A stretch of DNA of 64,000 bases, from positions 248,001 through 312,000 of the forward strand of contig CALAJQ010000018.1 of assembly GCA_937922785.1 (NCBI GenBank). Direction: 5' to 3'. Under the pieces are notes generated by a model, which saw nothing but the letters and a program-made list of their open reading frames with translations, did no database searches and was not told where the DNA came from. The translations under genes were made by a program, and so were the position numbers. Shown here one piece after another: positions 41,601 to 49,504 of the stretch (positions are counted from its first letter, which is position 1; each line of letters opens with the position of its first letter). This stretch comes from an uncultured Acidimicrobiales bacterium (GTDB lineage Bacteria > Actinomycetota > Acidimicrobiia > Acidimicrobiales > SZUA-35).

Positions 41601-42250
41601 AGGTTCCCGATCAGAGTTTTGAAAAGAGCCAGCGGCTTGCATTTGAGAAGGAGATGCTCGGGCTTTATGTAAGCGATCATCCGCTCATGGGGATTGAGGG
41701 CGCCGTGAAGCGACGAGCCGAACACTCCCTCAGCCAGATGGAAGACATGGAAGATGGCAAGTTCATCACCGTTGGCGGCGTGATAACGGGGCTCCAAAAA
41801 AAGTGGACCCGCAAAGGCGACTTGATGGCCGTTTTTGTTCTGGAGGATCTAACCCATTCGGCCGAAGTAATGATCTTCCCGAGAACCTTTGCTGACTACG
41901 GGCACCTTCTTGAAGATGATCGTGTAGTGATCGTTCGTGGTCGTAACAGCACACGAGATGACACGCCGAAGGTCATGGCTCAAGGCATCGAGGTGTTTGA
42001 CGCAGATTCCCTGTCAGCGAACAGACCACTCAAGCTCGCAATCAGGCCGGAGCAGCTGTCCGATGAATTGTTAGAGCGGCTAAAGAAGCTGTTGATCGAG
42101 CACAACGGTCATGCCCCAGTAATCATCGACCTCGGGGCGGAGAAGATGCTCCGGCTTCCTGATGAGTACAACGTTGACACCGGTGACGGCATCATTCCCG
42201 AGCTAAGAGTCCTGCTCGGGGAGAACGGCGTCCGCTTAGGAGACAGTTAG
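38696..42250 (+). CDS. dnaE: DNA polymerase III alpha subunit DnaE1
   Basis: A 1184-residue replicative C-family polymerase. The N-terminal PHP domain starts FAHLHVHTEFSMLDGA, the polymerase palm holds the catalytic PDIDMDFD near residues 415-421, and GPGRGSAAG and LYRPGPM match the family. Helix-hairpin-helix and OB-fold regions follow (TVGGVITGLQKKWTRKGDLMAVFVLED), with a C-terminal region typical of actinobacterial DnaE1. Length is normal for the replicative form rather than the shorter mutagenic DnaE2. Two GTG codons (38696 and 38699) compete as start. Its stop overlaps the convergent DUF389 gene by four bases. Confidence 0.96.
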   Translation: MVGSSFAHLHVHTEFSMLDGASRLDELVAKAAADGQPGLSITDHGNMYGVLDFYKACRKHEINPLIGIELYQADEHRSERPSRRGKTDDSGGSTDGGKKLYYHLIAMAENNTGYKNLIQLASRAYMEGYYYKPRVDWEVLSDHSEGVIATSGCLGGHVLQSLMNGRPELALEKAARFQDIFGKDNFFIELQDHGIPEQAKTNPQLLEIARKIGAPVVVTNDSHYTNEIDSVAHDALLCVQTGSLMSDPDRFQLHGNQHFLKTAAEMRSEWSELPEACDNTLWIAERCDVEIEFGSPLLPDFPIPEGHNNDADDYLLYLTMEGAKKRWGDKLDDKTTARLAYELKVIKDMGFSSYFLITWDLIDHARRANIRVGPGRGSAAGCAVAYCLWITDLDPIKYDLLFERFLNPSRISMPDIDMDFDSRYRDEMIRYCAERYGRDHVAQIVTFSQIKARAAVRDAARVLGYPYAVGDKVAKAMPPLIMGRDTPLKYCFEESEKYIDGYKQAGELRTMVETEPDVARVVEVATGLEGLRRQDGIHAAAVVITKDPLTDYLPIQRKSAAGKPIEEAPVVTQYEMHGVEELGLLKMDFLGLRNLDVLSDSLDLIKKVTGIDLDIDNVPLDDGPTFEMLRLGNSIGVFQLESSPMRSLMRQMAPTEFDDIAALVALYRPGPMAQNMHTSYADRKNGREENVAFHPDAEEILGDTYNLCIYQEELMQLAQKFAGYDLAQADNLRKAMGKKDRARIQAERKVFVKGCAEVGYGEELGEELFDTMEPFADYAFNKSHSYGYGLVSYQTAYLKANYPVEYFASLLTSVKGSLDKAAIYLNECRQMGINVLVPDVNISERDFTSITDPEGGQLNAIPFGMSAVRNVGEALVDLIVAERAENGPFTDFINFCERVDYQVLNKRTIESLIKAGAFDSLGYPRKGLLLVYEEILDKTVASRKETDMGVMTLFGAVEEAGEKFDDRPQVPDQSFEKSQRLAFEKEMLGLYVSDHPLMGIEGAVKRRAEHSLSQMEDMEDGKFITVGGVITGLQKKWTRKGDLMAVFVLEDLTHSAEVMIFPRTFADYGHLLEDDRVVIVRGRNSTRDDTPKVMAQGIEVFDADSLSANRPLKLAIRPEQLSDELLERLKKLLIEHNGHAPVIIDLGAEKMLRLPDEYNVDTGDGIIPELRVLLGENGVRLGDS

Positions 42251-43416
42251 TCGTCGCCGCCGAGGCCGATACCGGCTCCGGCTGCCTTGGCTACTGAGCC
42301 AACTACTCCGTCATCATCATCTTCGGGCTCAGCCTCTACGGCCGCGTCAGTTGTCTCGGCGTGCAGCGTCATCACTTTGAGCTCGACACCTTCATCTAGG
42401 GCAACGACCAGCTGGGCCGCTACTTGCTCTGCATCGAGGTGTGCTCCAGAATCTGACTCAGTGATGTGGATCACTTTGCCTTGTTCCTCGCTTTCGACCT
42501 CTATCGAAATCACATCGGTTTCGGGCGAGACTTCATCAAGGATTGCGGTCACAGTCTCGGTTGCTTCGGCATTGCCCATGGTTCGGTTTTGATCCCAAGC
42601 AGAGTTGAGAACCAGAGGAGTAGCCACCAGTATTCCGAACGCCATAGCTCCACGAGCGACACGTCCTAGCGGGATGCCAGCAGCGAGTTGCTCTGGCGGA
42701 ACAAGCCCGCACCAGATGAAGGTCACTGCGCCAGCGGCGATAATGCCGGCGACGTTGGCGAGGAACAACAAGGCTCCGCCCATTGCCAGGTTCCACTCGC
42801 CCATTTGCAGAGTGATACCCACCACCCCAAGTGGCGGAACCAAGGCAACCGCCACAGCAACTCCAATCAGAGCATCGGCGGCTTGGCGGCGCATTTGGGC
42901 GTAGGCTCCCGCAGCACCGGCCACCAGGGCCACACCTAGGTCGAACATGTTCGGCGCCGTCCTGGCCATTATTTCATTTGGCAACTCGCCATCTATTGGA
43001 GCAGACCTGAGGGTCAGCAGGATCTTGGCGGAGAACGCGGCCAAGGCAATTGCGAACAGCGTGCCAGCAAGTGAGATCAGGCCTGACCTCAGAGCACGTC
43101 GTGGTGAGTCCATAACGAGGGCTGCGGATACGCCTAGCACCGGAGCCATCAACGGCGCCACGACCATGGCGCCGATAACGACCGCGGTGGAGTCTGCGAG
43201 TAACCCGAGCACTGCGATAAGGGTTGACAAGGCCATGAGCGCCATGAAGCGTCTAACAAATGGACGCTCGCGCGTTCCTTCATGGAACAGACATGACACA
43301 ACCCGGGCCCGCTCGTCCCCACTCATCTGCATAGCTGAGTTGCCCATGTCAACTTTGATGTTGATCTCTGTGTTGCTGGATTCGGTATTGCTGGATCCGG
43401 TTTCTTCTTCCGCCAT
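42247..43416 (-). CDS. DUF389 family membrane protein
   Basis: A 389-residue polytopic protein of the DUF389 family. The hydrophobic core holds six or more helices with the family pattern LADSTAVVIGAMVVAPLMAPVLGVSAALVM near residues 70-100 and VGVAVAVALVPPLGVVGITL further on. The C-terminal soluble part of about 120 residues has a beta-rich pattern (SIEVESEEQGKVIHITESD) and ends with an acidic Gly-rich tail. Function is unknown; some members are annotated as hydrophobic or transporter-like. It starts with ATG at 43416 and is preceded on its strand by a 272-base region rich in inverted repeats. Confidence 0.88.
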   Translation of the reverse strand: MAEEETGSSNTESSNTEINIKVDMGNSAMQMSGDERARVVSCLFHEGTRERPFVRRFMALMALSTLIAVLGLLADSTAVVIGAMVVAPLMAPVLGVSAALVMDSPRRALRSGLISLAGTLFAIALAAFSAKILLTLRSAPIDGELPNEIMARTAPNMFDLGVALVAGAAGAYAQMRRQAADALIGVAVAVALVPPLGVVGITLQMGEWNLAMGGALLFLANVAGIIAAGAVTFIWCGLVPPEQLAAGIPLGRVARGAMAFGILVATPLVLNSAWDQNRTMGNAEATETVTAILDEVSPETDVISIEVESEEQGKVIHITESDSGAHLDAEQVAAQLVVALDEGVELKVMTLHAETTDAAVEAEPEDDDDGVVGSVAKAAGAGIGLGGDD

Positions 43417-43439
43417 TTCTCAACTCCCCTTTTTGTTTC

Positions 43440-43688
43440 ACCGTCGCTAGTGCGAACATTTATTACAAACCAGTTACAAGTCGTAACGTAACCGCAATAT
43501 AAAGCGGGTGTGGTGGATGCACACACCGGGTGATACTTAGAAAGTTGCGTGGGCACCAATACCCAAACTTTGTGGTGCTGGGCCCTGGGCGCAAAACTTG
43601 AACACACCCCGATCCGTCTGAAGGGGAGAAACAGACGAACCGAGGTGTGTGTAGTTATCCATCGACAACCCTGCGGTTGTCTTAAGGA
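43440..43688. other. structured intergenic region upstream of the DUF389 gene
   Basis: No gene is seen here. On either strand the region can fold strongly: CACACC...GGTGTG around CGTCTG-(11 bases)-CAGACG (43603-43649), GGTGTG/CACACC (43506-43528), and a perfect GACAACC-CTGC-GGTTGTC hairpin (43664-43681) next to the stop of the FAD oxidoreductase gene. Near the DUF389 start lies GTTAC-AAGTC-GTAAC (43473-43487). It is the 3' flank of one leftward gene and the leader of the next, so it may combine a terminator, an operator and a leader element. Confidence 0.4.
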
Positions 43689-45023
43689 CTAAGCAGAAGT
43701 AATTCCGTCTAAAAGCTTCTGAGCTGCTCTTTCGCCGCTCAAATAGCTTTGATCGGTCCAGATGTAGGCCCAGTCTCCGTAGCGGCCGCAGTAGGAAATG
43801 CCGATGCTGGTCAGATAGTCCTGAACCTTGGCTGCGCACGGTCCAGAGTCCAAGTCGAAGATTACGTTTGCGTATTCAACGAACCGGGCTTCAGAGAAAA
43901 CAATTTCTTCGTTTTCTTTTAGAACACCCATGACGGTTAGCTCATCGATGACCGGTTGGATGTCATCTTCAGGCTTGTGGTTCAGGGGCTTGTACTTGTC
44001 TGAGTAATAGACCTCGACCTGAACTGCACCGTGACCCGGAGGAACCGTCGTGGGGCTGAACATATGCGGAAAGCTAAGTCGAACTGACCGCATGTCTTCG
44101 TCATAGATGTAGCGCCAGTGAGCTGGGCTTAGGTCTTGTCGTGCTACGCCCACGTTGACGATCACGGTTTGGGAGCAGCTCAACTTGCCGGCGGCCTCGA
44201 CCACATCGGCCGGAGCCTCTGGGATCATCTTGATCACTTCAGCCAGCGGCGCTGAGCTAACCAAATGGTCATAAGGCTCGACATGTCCGTTCTCGAATGT
44301 GACAGTGCGGGCAGCAGCGTCGATGCGAACAGCCCTGTGTCCCAAGTTCGGTTCAACTGAGTCGAAGAACTTCCGCAGATATCCCTCGAAGCCATGAGCC
44401 TTGGGGTACCGGAATTTGTCGATGTAATGAGCTTCGTGCTGGGGAGGTGCTATAGCTCCGAGTAGAACCTCTTCGAGATCGGGGCGGTACAGCCGTGGCC
44501 CAAGCCAGTCGACGTTCATATCCTTGGCTTCACACGTGTGGTACTTCTTGCCATAGCGAGCCGGGAAATTGTTGGCAAAGGTCGGCCCATATGCTGCCAA
44601 AAGCCATTCGTGGTAGTTGGCAAAGGTCTTGGTCTCAGGCATTGGTTGTTGAGAGACTTCGATGAACTCGCTGAGGATCTTGACCACAAGGTCAGATGGC
44701 AGCGAATGAAGGTAGGCGATAGCTGGATGCTTAACCCAAGTGCCCTTGTACCAGTTGTCGACTCGAGCGTTGAGGACCTCAAATTCCTGGTCCACCGCGT
44801 CGGCAAGAACGTTCTTCATCTTTTCAATCTCAGTGAAGGAGATGTGAGGCCCATCATCGAAGATGAAGCCCTCCCGGGCAAACGATGCTGTGTGGCCGCC
44901 AAGAAATTCGTTCTTGTCGAACAGCTTCGGGCTAATGCCTTCGGCCTGGAGTCTCTGGGTCGCCCCCCAGGCAGCCATGCCCGTACCGATCACTACAACT
45001 CTGTCGCTACTTAAGTTACTCAC
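43689..45023 (-). CDS. FAD-dependent amine oxidase/protoporphyrinogen-oxidase-like protein
   Basis: A 444-residue flavoprotein. The N-terminal FAD-binding Rossmann loop is VVVIGTGMAAWGATQRL, followed by the GGHTASF second glycine motif and DGPHISF. The C-terminal GYGDW/AYIWTDQSYLSGERAAQKLL segment is where such enzymes close the FAD site (TDQSYLSG). Sequence style resembles UDP-galactopyranose-mutase and PPOX-type enzymes encoded in surface-polysaccharide clusters, but the sugar-binding residues cannot be confirmed. It lies 16 bases from the upstream SDR gene, with which it forms a leftward pair beside the rightward glycan operon. Substrate unknown. Confidence 0.78.
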   Translation of the reverse strand: MSNLSSDRVVVIGTGMAAWGATQRLQAEGISPKLFDKNEFLGGHTASFAREGFIFDDGPHISFTEIEKMKNVLADAVDQEFEVLNARVDNWYKGTWVKHPAIAYLHSLPSDLVVKILSEFIEVSQQPMPETKTFANYHEWLLAAYGPTFANNFPARYGKKYHTCEAKDMNVDWLGPRLYRPDLEEVLLGAIAPPQHEAHYIDKFRYPKAHGFEGYLRKFFDSVEPNLGHRAVRIDAAARTVTFENGHVEPYDHLVSSAPLAEVIKMIPEAPADVVEAAGKLSCSQTVIVNVGVARQDLSPAHWRYIYDEDMRSVRLSFPHMFSPTTVPPGHGAVQVEVYYSDKYKPLNHKPEDDIQPVIDELTVMGVLKENEEIVFSEARFVEYANVIFDLDSGPCAAKVQDYLTSIGISYCGRYGDWAYIWTDQSYLSGERAAQKLLDGITSA

Positions 45024-45039
45024 GTCTTTTTCCTATCGC

Positions 45040-45990
45040 CTAGTTCTTCTGCTGAGGTAGCGAACCAGCTGAGGCAAGTTGCTCACGCCACCAGCCAACA
45101 ATCTGACCGGCCGCCGATTCCATGTCATAAGCGGGCCTCCAGTCGGTGGCCTCTGTCAGTTTTGAAATGTCTGCCGTTAGTTCCTCACCTGCGTCGCCGC
45201 CGGCACCTCTGGCTCCAAACCAAAGCAAGTCTTCACGTCCAATTTGTCCTGCCACTAATTCGGCCAGTTCCCGAACCGATACCGATTCGCCACGTCCAAC
45301 GTTGACAGGGCCCTCTACATCAGAGGCCAGCAGAGCGAGGATGGCGCTCGCCACGTCAGTGGCATGAATGTAGTCACGGCGCTGGGTTCCAGCGCTTAGT
45401 TCTGCTGGCTCGCCCATAAGTAGCTGGGTGGCAACCGTGGGCACGAGTCTGGCACGTTCCTCATAAGGCCCAAGAAGGAAGAACGGTCGGGCTACACAGA
45501 CCGAAAGTTGTGAGTCGGCGTCGCTTAAGGCCATCACACGTTTGGTGGCCTCTAGTTTGCAGCGGCCGTAGGCGGTAACAGGTTCTGGCACCGTTGTTTC
45601 GGCGATGACTCCGTTCTTGGCGCCATATTCAATGACGCTGCCGGTAACCACTGCTCTTCGACCACCGTTGGCCGCAAACGACTTAACAAGACTTTCGGTG
45701 ATATCAATCCACGCGCTGTTTCGATCGTCCTCATATCGGCTTGCGGACTCGCCGTTAAACCAGGCGAGGTGGATCATGAACTCTGGCCGAACGGTGGCCA
45801 TCACTGCATTCACTGCTGCTGCATCGTTCAGGTCAGCCTGGTGCCACTGCACGCCGCTGATGTCGGTGATTTGCTTGGACGAGATTGCGTGAACCTCAAA
45901 CTCAGGCTCTTCGTCACCGCTAGGGGACAAGAGTGGGAGGAGATTGCGTCCGAGAAATCCGGAGGCGCCAGTGATCAGTAAGCGGGCCAT
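45040..45990 (-). CDS. NAD(P)-dependent epimerase/dehydratase (extended SDR), probable 4-ketosugar reductase
   Basis: A 316-residue extended short-chain dehydrogenase. The N-terminal GASGFLGRN is the nucleotide-binding glycine motif (residues 8-16), the catalytic serine lies in VTGSVIEYG and the YxxxK pair in AYGRCKLEA near residue 142. The C-terminal sugar-nucleotide part contains RRDYIHATDVASAIL. It is beside genes for CDP-glucose 4,6-dehydratase and a 3,5-epimerase homologue, so reducing a CDP-4-keto-6-deoxysugar is a plausible role (inference). It diverges from the GDP-fucose-synthase-like gene across a spacer with a CCACAT/ATGTGG inverted repeat. Confidence 0.82.
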   Translation of the reverse strand: MARLLITGASGFLGRNLLPLLSPSGDEEPEFEVHAISSKQITDISGVQWHQADLNDAAAVNAVMATVRPEFMIHLAWFNGESASRYEDDRNSAWIDITESLVKSFAANGGRRAVVTGSVIEYGAKNGVIAETTVPEPVTAYGRCKLEATKRVMALSDADSQLSVCVARPFFLLGPYEERARLVPTVATQLLMGEPAELSAGTQRRDYIHATDVASAILALLASDVEGPVNVGRGESVSVRELAELVAGQIGREDLLWFGARGAGGDAGEELTADISKLTEATDWRPAYDMESAAGQIVGWWREQLASAGSLPQQKN

Positions 45991-46053
45991 ACTCTCTCAT
46001 TCTCGACCAAAAACACCCGCTACATGGTGAGCCGTATGCACCAAATAGATAGG

Positions 46054-46073
46054 CCACATTGTCCAACATGTGG
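46054..46073. promoter_or_regulatory. inverted repeat in the divergent sugar-gene promoter region
   Basis: CCACAT-(8 bases)-ATGTGG is a perfect 6-bp inverted repeat in the 110-base spacer between divergent sugar-nucleotide genes, 27 bases before the rightward GTG start. It is a possible operator for one or both operons. No clear promoter pair was fixed. Confidence 0.3.
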
Positions 46074-46100
46074 TGGGGTTGGTTGATGTAGCGTCTTTGG

Positions 46101-47051
46101 GTGGCGATTTCCCCTGAGAGCTCCATCTACGTTGCTGGCCATAATGGCCTGGTTGGGCGCGCCTTGGTGCGCCGACTAGCGGCTGCCGGGCACGAGAATG
46201 TCCTTACCGCCAATAAGGACGAGCTGGATCTCAGGGATCAGTCCGATGTGAACGAGTGGTTTCACGAGAATCAGCCTGAATATGTGATCCTGGCGGCAGG
46301 GCTTGTGGGCGGAATTCATGCCAACAGCACACGGCCCGCAGAATTTCTATATGACAACCTGTTGATCCACGGCACGGTGGTTCATGCTTCCTGGCAAGCG
46401 AAGGTCACCAAACTGCTCTATCTCGGATCTTCGTGTGTGTATCCGCGCCTTAGCGCGCAGCCGATTACCGAAGATGCGCTGCTCACAGGGCCTTTGGAGC
46501 CCACAAATGAGGGCTATGCGCTGGCGAAGATTGCCGGCATCAAGATGTGTGAGTCCTACCGCCGTCAATACGGAGTCGATTTCATCTCGGCGATGCCAAC
46601 CAACCTCTATGGCCCCTATGACAACTTCGATCTCACTTCTTCCCACGTGATTCCAGCGCTTTTGCGTAAGTTCCACGATGCGAAGGCTGCAGGTCAGAGC
46701 GAAGTTCCGATCTGGGGTACGGGATCAGCGCAACGGGAGTTCCTGCACGTTGACGATCTTGCCGACGCCTGCGTCTTTCTGCTGGACCGCTATAGCGGTG
46801 AGCAACATTTGAACGTCGGAACTGGGGAAGACTTACCCATTGCCGACCTCGCGCTACTGATTAGAGACATAGTGCATCCTGAGGCTGAGCTCGTTTTTGA
46901 CCCGTCAAAGCCTGACGGAATGCCTAGACGAGTACTAGATGTCTCCAAAATTCATGCCCTCGGATGGCATCACGAGACAGACCTTTATAAAGGACTGGCT
47001 CAGACGTACCGATGGTTTGTAGATAACTACGACCAAGCCCGAGGGCTGTAG
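46101..47051 (+). CDS. fcl: GDP-L-fucose synthase-like epimerase/reductase
   Basis: A 316-residue extended SDR closely resembling GDP-4-keto-6-deoxy-D-mannose 3,5-epimerase-4-reductase (WcaG/Fcl). It has [16 protein letters not shown] (residues 11-26), [18 protein letters not shown] with the catalytic serine, [20 protein letters not shown] with the Tyr-Lys pair, [12 protein letters not shown] and [19 protein letters not shown]. These are the most specific motifs of the enzyme. No GDP-mannose 4,6-dehydratase is in this window, so its substrate must be made elsewhere or be another sugar. It begins with GTG and is the first gene of the rightward operon. Confidence 0.9.
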   Translation: MAISPESSIYVAGHNGLVGRALVRRLAAAGHENVLTANKDELDLRDQSDVNEWFHENQPEYVILAAGLVGGIHANSTRPAEFLYDNLLIHGTVVHASWQAKVTKLLYLGSSCVYPRLSAQPITEDALLTGPLEPTNEGYALAKIAGIKMCESYRRQYGVDFISAMPTNLYGPYDNFDLTSSHVIPALLRKFHDAKAAGQSEVPIWGTGSAQREFLHVDDLADACVFLLDRYSGEQHLNVGTGEDLPIADLALLIRDIVHPEAELVFDPSKPDGMPRRVLDVSKIHALGWHHETDLYKGLAQTYRWFVDNYDQARGL

Positions 47052-47084
47052 GTCAATACGGCGAAGCGTTAGGACTATTCTGTT

Positions 47085-47861
47085 ATGAAGGTAATACTGT
47101 TGGCGGGTGGCATCGGTAGCCGGCTAAGCGAGGAAACGGTCTCAAAACCGAAGCCCTTGGTTCAAGTCGGTAATCGGCCAATTCTTTGGCACATCATGAA
47201 GCACTACGCGGCTTACGGTCACGATGACTTCCTAGTCGCTTTGGGTTACAAGGGCGAGATGATCAAGCGATATTTCGCTGATTATGCTGACCTTGCCAGC
47301 GACCTCACTGTGAATCTCGGCGCAGGCAAAGTGATTCGTCACAAACAAGAGCCAGACGAAGCCTGGAAGGTCGGCCTCATCGATACGGGTCAGGACACTC
47401 ACACAGGCGGGCGTATTCGTAGACTCGCCCCCTACATAAACGGCTCATTCATGGCTACCTACGGTGATGGCGTGTCCGATGTCAACATCGAGAAGCTGGT
47501 TGAGTTCCACAAAAGCCACGGCAAGCTCGCAACACTGACTGCGGTGAGGCCACCAGCTCGTTTCGGCTCGCTCAGCTTTGAAGGCGATGCAATTACTGAT
47601 TTTACCGAGAAGCCTCAGACCGGTGAGGGCTGGATCAACGGTGGTTTCTTTGTGCTTGAGCCCGAAGTGCTGGATTACATCGAGGGCGATTCCATGGACT
47701 TCTCCAAGGAACCCCTATCGAACCTGGCCAAAGACGGCCAGCTCATGGCCTATAAGCACGAGACATTCTGGCAGTGCATGGACACTTTGCGAGACAAAGA
47801 GCTGCTCGACTCGCTTTGGGATGGCGGCAACGCTCCTTGGCGTAACTGGGACAACGCTTAA
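47085..47861 (+). CDS. rfbF: glucose-1-phosphate cytidylyltransferase
   Basis: A 258-residue nucleotidyltransferase that makes CDP-glucose from CTP and glucose-1-phosphate. The N-terminal LLAGGIGSRLSEETVSKPKPLVQVGNRPILWHIM is the catalytic signature, TYGDGVSDVNIEKLVEFH carries the metal aspartate, and the final FWQCMDTLRDKELLDSLW is typical of RfbF/DdhA. It opens the CDP-sugar branch. Its TAA overlaps the rfbG ATG (TAATG). Confidence 0.94.
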   Translation: MKVILLAGGIGSRLSEETVSKPKPLVQVGNRPILWHIMKHYAAYGHDDFLVALGYKGEMIKRYFADYADLASDLTVNLGAGKVIRHKQEPDEAWKVGLIDTGQDTHTGGRIRRLAPYINGSFMATYGDGVSDVNIEKLVEFHKSHGKLATLTAVRPPARFGSLSFEGDAITDFTEKPQTGEGWINGGFFVLEPEVLDYIEGDSMDFSKEPLSNLAKDGQLMAYKHETFWQCMDTLRDKELLDSLWDGGNAPWRNWDNA

Positions 47862-48949
47862 TGGCTGAGCCGTCGCCAATGAGCGCTGAGTTTTGGGCTG
47901 GCAAACGTGTTTTTCTTACCGGCCATACCGGATTCAAGGGCGGCTGGATGGCACTTTGGCTTCACAGCTTGGGAGCCGTTGTAAAGGGTTACGCACTTGA
48001 ACCTTCAACCACCCCTTCGTTGTTCGCAGCGTCGCGTCTGGGTGAGCTTGTTGAGTCCGAGATAGGTGACGTGCGCGATGGCGCTGCGTTGGCGGCTTCG
48101 GTCTCGGCCTTTAAGCCCGAGGTAGTTATTCACATGGCGGCCCAGCCATTGGTTAGATATTCCTTTGCTGAGCCGCTTGAGACTTTTGAAACCAACGTCA
48201 TGGGAACCGCCAACGTCTTAGAGGCAGTTCGCAAGGCTGGAACAGTACGCGCCGTTGTGAACGTCACCACTGACAAGTGTTATGAGAACAAAGAATGGCA
48301 CTGGGGTTATCGCGAGAACGAACCTCTGGGGGGATATGACCCCTACAGCGCTTCCAAAGCCTGTTCGGAGTTAGTGTCGAGTTCATACCGCCAGTCGTTC
48401 TTTAACGAAAGCGACTACGACGCGCACGCCTGCGCTGTCGCATCCGGTCGAGCCGGCAATGTTGTTGGCGGTGGAGATTGGTCTGCGGATCGTCTGATCC
48501 CAGACATCTTGAGGGACTTTGAGAACGGAACGCCAGTTTCTATCCGAAACCCGAACGCGATTCGACCTTGGCAACATGTGCTTGAACCAGTTTCGGGGTA
48601 TCTATTGCTGGCTCAGAACTTGTACGAGCACGGCCCGCAGTTCGCTCAAGCGTGGAACTTTGGCCCAGACGAGTCAAGTGCGAAGCCAGTCCAGTACCTG
48701 GTGTCACAGATGGTGGCCCATTGGGATGGCCACGCTTCCTGGACCGTTGACGATGGCCCTCATCCCCACGAGGCTCAGTATCTGAAGCTGGACTGCTCCA
48801 AGGCTCACAACGAGCTGCGATGGTTGCCAAAGTGGGGGATTGCAGAAACGCTGGAAGCTGTCGTCCAATGGCATCGGGCATTCTTGGCCGGTGAGGACAT
48901 GCGCGACTACTCGGTTGCCGAGATCAAACGCTATTCGGCAATGTTGTAG
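47861..48949 (+). CDS. rfbG: CDP-glucose 4,6-dehydratase
   Basis: A 362-residue extended SDR producing CDP-4-keto-6-deoxyglucose. The dinucleotide motif is LTGHTGFKGGWMALWL near residues 19-34; HMAAQPLVRYS, TTDKCYENKEWHWGYREN and DPYSASKACSELV (with the Tyr-Lys pair) and AGNVVGGGDWSADRLIPD are all diagnostic of RfbG/DdhB. It is coupled to rfbF by a one-base overlap and followed by a 3,5-epimerase homologue nine bases later. Confidence 0.94.
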   Translation: MAEPSPMSAEFWAGKRVFLTGHTGFKGGWMALWLHSLGAVVKGYALEPSTTPSLFAASRLGELVESEIGDVRDGAALAASVSAFKPEVVIHMAAQPLVRYSFAEPLETFETNVMGTANVLEAVRKAGTVRAVVNVTTDKCYENKEWHWGYRENEPLGGYDPYSASKACSELVSSSYRQSFFNESDYDAHACAVASGRAGNVVGGGDWSADRLIPDILRDFENGTPVSIRNPNAIRPWQHVLEPVSGYLLLAQNLYEHGPQFAQAWNFGPDESSAKPVQYLVSQMVAHWDGHASWTVDDGPHPHEAQYLKLDCSKAHNELRWLPKWGIAETLEAVVQWHRAFLAGEDMRDYSVAEIKRYSAML

Positions 48950-48958
48950 GTTTGCCCC

Positions 48959-49504
48959 GTGGATTTCGAGCCGACAACAGTAGATGGTTGCTTTGTAGTA
49001 TCGCTTAACAAGCTGGGTGACGAGCGAGGCTTCTTCGCCCGAGCTTGGTGTGCTGATGAGCTAGCCGCAGTTGGAGCAAGCAGCCACGTGGCTCAGGTCA
49101 ACATGAGCCGGTGCGAGACTGCTGGATTGATCCGAGGTCTTCATTGGCAAGCTGCGCCCCATCCTGAGGCCAAGTTCATGCGCACCATCTCGGGGGCCAC
49201 ATTTAACGTTTGCGCAGATGTGCGACCTGATTCTGCGACCTTTGGAAAATGGTTTGGTGTGGAGCTTTCAGCTGAGAACCGGCTGGCGCTAGTAGTGCCC
49301 GAAGGTTGTGCGAATGGATATCAGGCTCTGGAAGATGGGGCCGAAGTCCTTTATCTGACGTCGGGTGCTTATGCGCCGGGAGTCGAGCGAGGCATTCGTC
49401 ATGACGATCCGCTTTTTGGAATCGAGTGGCCGCTGGCAAACCAAATCGAGGTCTCAGACAAGGACGCTAACTGGCCCGATTTCTCGGGAAGCCCTGGGCA
49501 ATGA
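48959..49504 (+). CDS. RmlC-family (dTDP/CDP-4-dehydro-6-deoxysugar) 3,5-epimerase
   Basis: A 181-residue cupin of the dTDP-4-dehydrorhamnose 3,5-epimerase family. It shows DERGFFARAWCADEL, the catalytic histidine in LIRGLHWQAAPHPEAK, ADVRPDSATFGKW, the VPEGCANGYQAL stretch and a C-terminal DKDANWPDF. RmlC proper carries RGLHYQ; the tryptophan change is common in relatives acting on other sugars. The position after rfbF-rfbG suggests it epimerises CDP-4-keto-6-deoxyglucose, as in 6-deoxy-altrose or 6-deoxy-gulose pathways (inference). It starts with GTG and overlaps the next gene by four bases. Confidence 0.85.
   Translation: MDFEPTTVDGCFVVSLNKLGDERGFFARAWCADELAAVGASSHVAQVNMSRCETAGLIRGLHWQAAPHPEAKFMRTISGATFNVCADVRPDSATFGKWFGVELSAENRLALVVPEGCANGYQALEDGAEVLYLTSGAYAPGVERGIRHDDPLFGIEWPLANQIEVSDKDANWPDFSGSPGQ

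Noticed and set aside
43664-43681. Perfect GACAACC/GGTTGTC hairpin as an intrinsic terminator
   Set aside because: There is no run of Ts on the strand of the upstream gene; it is kept only as part of the structured block.
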